A stretch of 64,000 nucleotides of DNA from Acanthochlamys bracteata (Eukaryota; Streptophyta; Magnoliopsida; Pandanales; Velloziaceae), in contig CM034135.1 in NCBI GenBank assembly GCA_019914995.1, forward strand, positions 4,218,501 through 4,282,500. The letters are read 5' to 3'. Below are positions 39,210 to 49,195 of the stretch, piece by piece. The notes beneath the pieces were generated by a model. It was not told the DNA's origin. It saw only the letters and a list, made by a program, of their open reading frames with translations, and ran no database searches. The stretch's first letter is position 1. Every line of letters begins with the position of its first letter. A program made the position numbers and the translations under genes.

Positions 39210-40263
39210 TGTTGATGTTGTCGTTGATTGTTGGCATTGTTGCTAGTTATTACGGCTGGAATTGATTAGGGACTGCGAATTCTCATTTAAGTAGACTTCG
39301 TTTGTAATTACTGAAATTTAAAAGAAAAATCAATTTAGGAGATTTTTTTTTTTCTTTAAGAGATTAGAATACAGACGTGTTTCAAATATCCGTAATTTTA
39401 TTTTTTCTTGTCAAATTTTAAATTTTAAACAGTTCATATATTTTAATTCTAAAATTAATTTAGAATTTCACTTCTACATATAAAATTTTAATTTTAATTT
39501 TTTTATTTGTACACTTCTCAATACAATTATATTTTTTAATTTTTAATATACTTTTAAAAATTATTAAAACACAAATAATAAATTTTACTTTCATTTTATT
39601 TTTTAAAAAATTTTATTTTCTAATTTTTATTTTTACTAAATTTAATTATGGGCATTGACTTTAAATATGATCAAAGCTCACCAAGTCATGCACGCAGGAA
39701 AGAGTACCTCAATCCGACACTATTAAAGATTCGCCCTTATGCCTTCATGTATTTGTAAACATTCTTGAATTTCTTTCTTGAACTCTTTTATCTTAACAAA
39801 AATGTTACTCTCAAAGACTTGATCTATCAAGACTACAACAGTAAGACAACAGCAGTAATAAATGACCAGTGACAGAAGAGCAGTGATAGATGCAATGAAC
39901 AGCAATTTAGAAGAGACGTAAGTAGATGCTACAAAATTGCAAATTCTACGGACAGGCTTTCAAAATCATAGCTTGTTACTACAGAAGAAGACAGAAATTT
40001 CAAAGTAATGCAGGAACCAATTCCTCATACCACCCAAATAACGTAATACCAAACCTTAAAATATTCTACAGTTAAACAGACCTTGCCAAACTCTCATTAT
40101 TTCTCTAGCCAGTGGAGCATGGGATTATTTCTAACCAGACATGACAAAGGACGTCTCCTCAACATAGAACCGTCACACAAATGCACTCTCTAAATCTTTG
40201 GGACAAACATAGAACCGAGACGAATATGGCAGCTTCCATATCCACCTGCCGAAATCCAACATA
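39210..40263. other. Intergenic, UTP15 promoter and Pur-alpha 3' region
   Basis: The UTP15 upstream DNA turns AT-rich from about 39350 to 39650 and may hold another worn MITE. The stretch from about 39900 to 40263 is probably the Pur-alpha 3' UTR. No other gene was seen. Confidence 0.4.
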
Positions 40264-43200
40264 TCACATCTGAGGAGGTTCCACCGTCCGAATGTTTGCA
40301 CCGGACATCCCTTCAAGCCTGTCCTTTGTTATTTCCACGAAATGGCCTAAAATCTCATGAAACTGCTTCAAACCAGATAGTGGAAGAATGATAGACGAGC
40401 GATCTGCTCCAGCCACCTGCTCCCAATAATACACTAAGAAAGATGTGACAGAGAGGGTAGAGAAACTATGAGTCGTCAAAGTTACCTCAGAAATTCTTAG
40501 GAAATGGCCCCTATTATTACTCCCGAGATCAAAGAAAAACTTTTTCTGATCTGCTCTAATCACTTTAGACAGTCCCATGTTTCCAATTTCATCTTGAGGA
40601 GGAAGGTCAACTATTCTGTCAACATTCAACTCTGATCCAGGAACATGTTGGTTGCCTGAAATAAATCCAGCACCTACATCATCTGAAAGTCCAGGAAGGC
40701 GCTCTGAAGGCTCCATATGTTGCTGCTAACAGAGCAATCCGTCAGGAAACAAGTATGAAGCATATAAACAGATGGTCCAATATTCTAAAGGAGTATAAAC
40801 CAAGGTGCACCTGGTTAGGCATGAGAAAGAGTCGTGTGGCTTCATCATTTATCTCCAACAGAATGTTTCTGAATGCAACCCATCCCTCATCTCCAGAACT
40901 TCCTGCTGGAACAATGATAGTACTACGGTTTCTGCTGACTGATGCTTCTGAAACCTATTAGAAAGACATCTCTTAGTGACTACCGGAGCAGTCTAGCACA
41001 AAAACAATCATTATTTTAAGTACATGAAGAAACCAATTCCATGTAACATCCAAAATTGTAGCAAAAATGCACAACTATTGCAAATATTATCTAATCACTA
41101 GACAAGTATGAGCCCACCTAATTTGTCAATCATGTCCCATGAGTACTGATAGATCATTTATTCCAGGAAAATAAATTAAGGAAGGTACTTTGACAAACAC
41201 CTCTCTCAAAGCAGTTTCCCTAATAGAAACTACAAAATGTTTAAACCAGAGATATACACATAAAACAAAACAACAACAGAAAAGAAAGAGATTCAATCAA
41301 ACATTCAGTTCAGTCACTTTAATAAAAATATAGACAACAAATTTGAAAATCCAACGTCAAACTACATATTGAATTAAATAATTAAAATTAAAATGAACTT
41401 TTTTACCGAAAATCAGGGAGAGCTAGATTCACGGCACACCTAGAAACACATGAAAAGAAAAAGAAAGCAAACCAATGATATCAGATGAAACAATTTAAGT
41501 AAGCATATGTCAGAGTTTAGACGCTTTCCACCAGTACGCTTCTAGATTTACCACTAAAAGCAACTACTGCCGCAACCAAAGAAAACAAATACTCTTGGTT
41601 TCAGAAGGGTTACAAGTGGAGTATTTGCTTGCATTTGTAAGCATAAATTTGAAAATGAGCAGATCTTTTACTTCCAACTATTTGAATATCCAGTTAGGCA
41701 ATTTGTAGCTCAGTCAAGTGCCCTTAATAAAAGACAACTTTAGAAGCTAGAGTGAAAAATAAAAGACTTCTGTCACAGATACTTATACAACTTTTCCTTT
41801 CTGATTATTTTTTATGCACCTGTACACAAGAATCGTGCTAATGCAGCAAACAAGCTTTCCAAAGGCAGCCAAACCAGTACAAAGCAACTCGTGATGATGA
41901 CATGAAAAAAGTCAACAATCCCTAGTGATGTCAAGCAGATAACTATCCACACAAATTCTTGGCAAACTAGGATATGAAAGTTACAAACAGCACATTCCTA
42001 CAGCAACATGAGCAATGCCTCGTTTATAATATCATAGGTATTACCAAGTCACACTGACTCTAGGAGGGGCATACTATTAGCTAATAAACTAGCAAACCAA
42101 GCTATTTATGTTTCTATATGCTTTTAATTTTAACCTTATTGAGGAAGAGTTGAGATTAAAGTATCACATTAGTTCTAATAGCTCTTCTCATCTAGATGTG
42201 TTTGTATTGTCTCCTTAATTATCAAAGGATGAATATGTTACATGTATGGATACACCACCGCAAGATGTCAAAACATTATCTGGTGGAATCCTTGCTATAT
42301 CCAGACTCAACCCTGTAACAAAGATAACAGATAGAAGTTCCTACCTCATAGTAGCAAAATACTGGAAACTAAGAACCTCAATGAAGGGTACATAAGCTTC
42401 GTGATAGAAACTCAACTATTTTCGCTATGATGAGGAAAGAAAACAAAGCTCTATTCCTGAAGGATCTATTTAATCCACACTTTTGCCCAAGGAAACCAAA
42501 GCAATCTTCTCCTAGTAGTCAAATAGCCATGTACCTATTTACTTTGTGCTACGATCTTTGAGTAAAATATTTAAAGGAGGGGCCCACAGAAGCTTCTCAA
42601 TTACTAGCCCAAGTGTTTCAACATCAAGGAACATCAAGGTTCAACAGTAACTTTTACATTCACCCTAAAGAACGATGCTCTGACAATAAAATTAATATTA
42701 CAGATGTATCGACTCATCTAATAGGCAATCAATGCCAAAGAGCTCAACAAATGCCAGCTTAATGAATAGAAAGTAAGAGGTAAACAAAGTCAATATAACA
42801 GTCAAGAAAAATCAATGCCAAGAGCTCCTAGCAATTGATATCATGCAAGGCAATCAAAGTTAAACAAGCAGGGATTCTTTTATATATATCCCAAACTGCA
42901 AAAATTAGGTTTCCTAAACATAGTAGCCAGGCTGTATAAATAAAAAAACCATATAAAGCTGATAGCAAGTGAAGATTTTTTTTTTCTTTTTGTCATTTTT
43001 GCATTTTATAAAAGCATTAAAAAAAACTTTGCTGTAACAATACTCATAAATAATCAAATTTGAGAAACAAAAACATGGTATTGAAAAAAAGGGGTTGCTG
43101 TAAGAACCAGTTGACCAAAAGCAATTTAGGGATAAATAAACGAACTTGGGAGAATAATTAAGACTACTCAAGAGCTTGCAAAGGCAGACTAATACCCCCT

Positions 43201-44444
43201 AAACAGGTTTCTGATAGTAATGTCATGTGACAAAGCACCAAAGAGATAAACTGACAATTATTTAACAAGCAGTATTTTGTTAGAGACATCTCAAAACTCA
43301 AGAGATAAATTTATAATTGCATCATCTCCCAAAATAAAGCATGAAAGGATGTCCAATAGAAAAGAATGCTTTAATCTCTCCTCTCATTAGTTCCTTATTG
43401 ATAGCCATGCTGCTGCCAAACCATGTATTAGAGTCTGCCTACCTGTATTAGCTGCCACTTAAAACTGCATTCCAAAGAAATTTACCTCAAAACTGGAAAG
43501 TAAGCAAGAAGAATACAACTTTAAAAGTAACCAACTCTAATGAACTAGAAGATGAGTTTTTCCAAATTCAATATCAAATCTAAAACTTACAGGAGAAAAT
43601 ACCAACTACTTCAACTCCCATAATCAAACCAATTACAACATCTACACAATCAATCCCTTTACATATGAAAGGCAGGCAATCGACAATTGATGGAACACAG
43701 ATAACGAAGACAATTCAACAATTATTTTTTTAAGTACTCAAAAAGTCTCCAGAAAGAGAAAGGAAAGCAGAAAGCTGTTACCTTTAAGAACCTTCCCCTC
43801 TTGTTTTCGCCAATATCGAAGTAAAACACCTAGAAATTATAACCACAATAAATGAAGTTTAGCTGCCCAGTTTCCCAAATCATAAAAAGGAGAAAATAAC
43901 ACAGCAGACAAACTGGAAAGAACTTTTTAAACCAGAACTTTAATCTTGATACTTGATAGTCACTAATTAGTAAGAATATCCAAACTTTCACGAGTTCCCG
44001 TAAAGTTAAATTTTGACCTATAAAAAACTAAATCGATTACCATGATTTATCCTCTTCCATATAAAGCATACTAAAGTTTGGCTTCAGTTACAACCTGATT
44101 CCAAACCCCAAGCGTTAATTGAGGGAAAGAAAGAAAGAAGACACTCAAAAGAGAGGGAGAGAAAAAACCTTGGTGTCGAGCTTGAGCTCCTTGCTATAAA
44201 CCTCACGCTCATCATTGCTACAGTAATAATTAAATAGATCGAGAAACCAAGCGATCCCATCGACAGGAACAATAATCGTAGACCTAGTAGCCGAAGTTTT
44301 CTCGGAGATCTTCAAGTATCTTCCACGGGGATTCTCTTTGAGATCGAAGTAAAACAACTTATGCTCGAACTGAAGCGTCTTGCATACTAATTCCACATCA
44401 GTACCCCCTCCTCCTCCACCACCGGCACCTCCGCCGCCGTCCAT
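40264..44444 (-). CDS. PURA1: Pur-alpha single-stranded DNA/RNA-binding protein
   Basis: Exons 44444-44169, 43829-43782, 40954-40811 and 40725-40264 contain the gene; a 69-nt intron (40485-40417) splits the last. They give 286 residues, close to Arabidopsis Pur-alpha1 (about 296). A Gly-rich N-terminus (MDGGGGAGGGGGGGTDVEL) precedes three PUR repeats. Repeat I has KLFYFDLKENPRGRYLKISE, repeat II has VFYFDIGENKRGRFLKVSEA, and repeat III has FFFDLGSNNRGHFLRISE then VAGADRSSIILPLSGLKQF. It ends in a typical ITKDRLEGMSGANIRTVEPP tail. PUR repeats bind purine-rich single-stranded nucleic acid. The plant protein has been shown to bind telo-box promoter elements of translation genes and to work with TCP-type factors. 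Intron 2 is very long (40955-43781, about 2.8 kb) and contains no gene I can see. All three repeats are intact. Confidence 0.95.
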
Positions 44445-44668
44445 CTTGTTGTTCTTCTTCTTGTGATTGTGGGGAGAAGATTATTGCTATTATTATATGA
44501 GAAATTCCTAGTTATAATAGTTAGAATTGGGATTGGAATTAAAACCCTAGAAGTAGAAGTGAAAAGGATAGGTGAACTGGGTATGCAAGAAGAAGAGGGG
44601 TTTGAGTTTGACCGGAGGAAACGGCCATCGAGCGAGAGGTGAGAGAACGGGTTTTTAACTTCGCTCAT
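44387..44668 (-). promoter_or_regulatory. Candidate overlapping upstream ORF of Pur-alpha
   Basis: An ATG at 44668 opens a 93-codon frame (MSEVKNPFSHLSLDGRFLRS start) that runs past the Pur-alpha ATG at 44444 in another frame and ends at 44387. If transcription starts upstream of 44668, ribosomes using it would bypass the main start. If transcription starts closer to 44444, it is irrelevant. I cannot tell which from sequence. Confidence 0.35.
44542..44549 (-). promoter_or_regulatory. Telo-box in the Pur-alpha 5' region
   Basis: AAACCCTA on the + strand, so in reverse orientation to the gene, 98 bp upstream of the Pur-alpha ATG. It could allow self-regulation if Pur-alpha binds it. Confidence 0.5.
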
Positions 44669-44669
44669 G

Positions 44670-45943
44670 TCCTTCTCATCTTCACCGTTCCCTCCCAATA
44701 CTAACTCTCCGAATAGCCAGCCTTCGCTTTCTTTTTCTTTTTTCTTTTTTCTTTTTAACGGCCATCTTGCGCGGTTTTTTTATTTTCAACCCATTTAACT
44801 TAGTGATCTTTTTTAACGATTCTACCTCTCCAACTCACAGAATCACATTAACATGAGGTTGCTCGTTAGATAGATCTGAGTCCGGCTGTTGAGCTGGTGA
44901 ACTACCAACCAATGGGTGAAAAATTGTGTAAAGAAAGTTACCACTATGGATGATGGATAGTGGGACAATGAGAGTACAGCCTCATCCACTATGATATGAT
45001 AATCCTTTTAATAGTGATGGTAGGTATGCTATAATGAGCCAATTACAACAATGACTTGTTTAAGAGGTTAGGTTCCCTACCAAGCACATATAGGAGCTTA
45101 CCAACAGCGGGCCGTATCGTTTTACATAAACAGTATGCATTGTCACAATAACGAACATCATCAAAGGTAGCTTATGAAAAGCTGCTTTTTTATTTTTTTT
45201 AATTTTATATTTTTTAATATATATTTTATAAATATATAAAAAATTTATTTAAAAATTTAAAAAATATAAAAAATTTTATAAAAAATTTTTATTATTTTTT
45301 TAAAAATAAAAAATAAAACTTATTTTTTAAAAAAAATATAAATACTTTTTATTTTAAAAAAATTTTATTTTATAAACAATTTCAGACGCTCTCCAAGTTT
45401 GCTTAAAGCTGACCAGTGATTGTAGTGAGAACTTAAACATCATTCATTGTCGTACAAAGTCAAAAGGACAACTGACATCAGTTTTCTTAGAAAAAATCGA
45501 AGATCATAAAGCTGAAAAACGTTGAAGCTGTAATAGTTCTTTATTACCTCCTTCATTGGACTGCAAGAACCTCGTCCTGTCAAAAGCAGACTTCTGCTCA
45601 AAAACAATAAAAATAAATGAACAAGGAAACCAAATTATTTGAAACTACCGAACGAACTACAGCCTATATACACGTAAGTAGCATCATCATATCTTCCAAA
45701 GAACCTAGTCAGCCAATTTGCAAACACAGATGTCCAAAAACTGATGATATACCCACACACCTGCAACAGAATTTGAAATTAAATCTTTTGTTCGTCTTCA
45801 AGATAAATTGGTGGAATCTCATTTCTAGAACTGAGATCATAGACCTAGGACAGCAAGCTGCATAAAGCTTTGATCTCACAAGGGTCAAAAAGAAAATCAA
45901 ATTACTTCAACATTTGCAATGACAATATGACAGATATGCTAAT
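44670..45943. other. Intergenic between Pur-alpha and RPL24
   Basis: Holds the Pur-alpha promoter (pyrimidine/purine-rich tract near 44725-44760), a MITE-like element at about 45178-45400 and the RPL24 3' region. I see no other gene. Confidence 0.4.
45178..45400 (-). mobile_element. AT-rich MITE-like element, reverse orientation
   Basis: About 220 bp with the block order of the GTTTGG-type family reversed: AATTTTATATTTTTTAATATA, TTATAAATATATAAAAAA, a TTTTATTATTTTTTTAAAAAT block and TACTTTTTATTTTAAAAAAA. The flanks are worn. Confidence 0.55.
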
Positions 45944-47414
45944 TCAACGCTTTCCACCACCACCACCGATCTTAGGTCCTTTAGGAGCCTTTGGCATGCT
46001 GCCTTTGGGCTGTGATTTCTGAGTTTTTGCCATCACCTCAGCCTTTTTAGCCTTCTTCTCATCTTTCGTCTTCTTAATTCTTTCCTTGATCTCACTGCAG
46101 AGCCACAAAAATAAAACTAACATTAAGAACATCCAAGCACAGACAAAAAAATTAATGTCAGGAATTCAAAATCAGGCAAGTAAAAATTTACAAACAAGAA
46201 AATTAGCCTACAAAACTATTCAGCTACTTGCACCAAATTCCACAAAGCACAAAGCAATTAGTGAATATCTTCAAATACCAAAGGTAGCATCAACTGAATC
46301 ATTAAGTGAATTAAAATCAGAACACAGCTTGTATACATAATTACGACAAAGAGATCATAAGAAACCAATTGAAAGTTAAAAAAACAAAACAGATTCGAGT
46401 TAGCATATAGAGGATTAGCTCACCACTCTATAGGGCCATGACATAGTGCATCCTACACAAGAGTGGAAGATGAAATAAACTAGTTGGATGAAAACACAAA
46501 TATCATGGAATGTGAAATAGTTTACTCCAAACATTGTTGAGAAAGTTGGACAGTTATAAGCGATTGCTCACTCTTCTATGATTCAGAAAATAATTTCTAA
46601 CTCAAAACTTCAATAGCAATCATCAACCAGCAGACGGATATCTCACCGCAGAGCAGCTTCTCTAGCAGCGTCTCGTACTTCAGCCTTCTCAGTTCTCCTC
46701 TTCTGAATGACCTCAAGGGTGGCTCCAACAATTGACCTCGAGTACGGCTTCTTGGTAGTGCGGCGTCTTTTCTTGACAGTCTCAGCATGAATGTCCTGCA
46801 AGAAAGCAACATCCATCAGCAAACGCCCCAACTCAATTCTTATGAGATTAGGCTAGTCGGCCAGGTTCCAATAATTTTCCTTTTAAATATAGAGCAACAA
46901 ATATGAGCTGTACATTGCTTATGAATAAGAAAGAGGAAGAGAAAATAATACAGGATTATACCTTCTTATGCTGCTTCCTGTACATTGCTGTCCATGTGAG
47001 CTTTGCAGGCCTCAGACGGTTGTGGAAGTAACGTTTGCATTTTGAATTAGAGAACAGAAACACCTATAAAATATAAACAATAAATCAACCAAAAGAAACC
47101 ACAGAATGTCTTCCAGTACATCACTATGAAGGTTCAACCTGGGAGTCTCCTCGAACAAATCTGATACCCTTTCCTGGGTAGATCTTGTGCCCACTAAAAC
47201 GACAAAGCTCCGTCCTGTAAGCCACAAACAATGATGTTTCAACAGCTTGTACGTGCAAGCTCCTCAACAGAAAAAGCAATAACAGATCCAAACAACTATC
47301 TAAGCTAAAATGCACGACCTTAACATAAAGTAGACATTAAGGCATGCCAAATTGATAATTTCCATAAGCTTTAAAAAGAATTGGTCACAATATTGATACT
47401 TACTTGAGCACCAT
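45944..47414 (-). CDS. RPL24: Cytosolic 60S ribosomal protein L24 (eL24)
   Basis: Five coding exons with consistent phases (47414-47404, 47214-47139, 47063-46962, 46795-46647, 46094-45944) give 162 residues, the normal plant length. The first exon carries only 11 coding bases. The N-terminal eL24 domain reads [20 protein letters not shown], then [20 protein letters not shown] and [11 protein letters not shown]. The central part reads [20 protein letters not shown], and the basic C-terminus ends [11 protein letters not shown]. The protein sits on the large subunit near the intersubunit face. In plants RPL24 also supports reinitiation after upstream ORFs. A 5' UTR exon ends at a donor at 48032/48031, and a roughly 580 bp UTR intron reaches the acceptor at 47451. 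Its upstream region has two telo-boxes and a site II motif, the usual promoter of plant ribosomal protein genes. Confidence 0.96.
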
Positions 47415-48037
47415 TTTTCCAGTCTTCTTGTAACTCCTACCTGATCTTAACTGAAGAAAAATACACTAATCAATCAACAACATGCTACAGAAAATATCAA
47501 AATTAAAGCCAAGCTGCAGATTAGCAAATCTTCCTCTAATCACACCATTTAGTCAAAATAATAAACTGCTTTCTTAAAAATCATCATCCATCAGATGAAA
47601 TGCACGGATAATTCTTGACAATCTACTGAAGATTATGATCAAATTATTCAGTAAAACTATATAATCATTCGTCAGCATTCATTAGATTCAAATTGTTGGG
47701 TGATTACAGGCAACGCGAGCAATACCTGCTCGTGCTGCAAAGCGGATTCCCGTTATCTAATCTAGCACAAAAAGATTAGGCAAACGAAAAACTCTGAAAA
47801 ATCATTCGAGTGCCTCAGTACTTGTGCAAACGAACAAATCAAAACAAAAACATAAAAGAAAATCAATACATTCTGTTACCAAAAACCAGATCCAAAATAA
47901 ATTCACTACGGCGATTTAATATTAGCTCAACGGAATCGAATCAGATAAAACATAGATCTTATAATACAACTCAAATGCGTAATCAAAAGAGATCTCGAAT
48001 TTAAGAAGAAGGAGAAGGAGAGAGCGCGCACCTTCGT

Positions 48038-48045
48038 AAACCCTA
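48038..48045 (-). promoter_or_regulatory. Telo-box in the RPL24 5' UTR
   Basis: AAACCCTA on the + strand, inside the probable untranslated first exon of RPL24, just upstream of the UTR intron donor. Confidence 0.65.
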
Positions 48046-48101
48046 GCGGCAAAGTCCGAGAGAAGGCGGCAGCCAATACTCGCTCGATTATTTATATGAT
48101 C

Positions 48102-48109
48102 TAGGGTTT
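48102..48109 (-). promoter_or_regulatory. Second telo-box of RPL24
   Basis: TAGGGTTT on the + strand (AAACCCTA on the gene strand), about 65 bp upstream of the first one and near the expected transcription start. Confidence 0.6.
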
Positions 48110-48144
48110 ACTTCGTCCTGCGTCGAGGAAATGATGGTCCTTTA

Positions 48145-48150
48145 TGGGCC
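48145..48150 (-). promoter_or_regulatory. Site II (TCP-type) motif of RPL24
   Basis: TGGGCC about 40 bp upstream of the second telo-box. The telo-box plus site II (TGGGCY) pair is the known signature of plant ribosomal protein promoters, bound by Pur-alpha-like and TCP factors. Confidence 0.55.
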
Positions 48151-48179
48151 ACTATAACAACCGAGAAATTGCCTCTTGG

Positions 48180-48870
48180 CCTGTTTGGGGACGTCAACTG
48201 GTCGGATATTGTCCGGAACACGTTTCGAAATATTTTTAAAATAAAATTTTTATAAAATAAAAAATATTTATTTTTTTAAATAAAAGTTTATTATTTTAAT
48301 TAAAAAATAATAAAACTAAACGTTAAAAATATTTTATGATATAAATTTTTTTTAAATTTTTAAATAAATTTTCTAAATATTTATAAAAATATATTAAAAA
48401 ATATAAAATAAAAAATTATTCTTAAAAAACGCTAAGCTAAAACGGTCTCTCCATTTCAAATCGGAGCCACTCTTCTACATTCAAAGCCGTATCTCGAGGC
48501 GACTGAAACTAAATGTCACGGTTGAGTGAGATTCGAGATATACATTCAAATGGATGGATGCCAAATAAATACAAGTAGCTACCAGCTATATACACAGAGG
48601 TATCATTCGTAATACACAGAGGTACATTCAAATGTTTAGGAATGATTTTTTTTTAAAAAAATTCTATAATAAAAAGTATTTTAAATTTTTTTAAGACGAA
48701 ATATAAAACTATTTTTATTTTAAAAATAATAATAATAAACTTTTACTATATAAAACTTTTTTATTTTAAATTCTAAATTTTTTTATAAAATATTATAAAA
48801 ATTTATTGAAAAATCTAAAAGAAAAAATTAGAATAAAATAATAAGCAATTTCAAACCGCACCCTAATCTA
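48180..48870 (+). mobile_element. Two AT-rich MITE-like elements
   Basis: Two copies of the GTTTGG-type family, about 48180-48450 (starts GGCCTGTTTGGGGA, the classic Tourist end) and about 48635-48870. Both show the TAAATAAATTTTCTAAATAT-like centre and the AAAATATAAAATAAAAAATT-like end of copies at 56 kb. A short patch between them (48450-48630) is not repeated. Confidence 0.6.
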
Positions 48871-49195
48871 AGTACGAACAAGAAGAATTACTACATCCAA
48901 CACTTCGAGAAAATCAAATTTCTATAAAAGATTTTACACAACTACAAAGTTCATTCACATATATGACTGAGAGCACTAGGTAACATAAGAACATGAGCAC
49001 CACAGGAGCACTTTGTAACATGAGAAAAAACACCATGTACTTTTGCATATGAGTATAGCAAGTCTTCATAATCCTGTCACACCTGGAATGCGTGCTGGAA
49101 CGCATGGAAATTATTGTAATGAACTTCTGTAAGTAGTCCGTCTGAGATGAGATCACGAGAGAACCGATGAAGGACATAGCACAAATTATAAGCAG

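Noticed and set aside
42914-43171. A gene nested in Pur-alpha intron 2
   Set aside because: The frame is AT-driven, has no recognisable domain and lies between normal splice sites.
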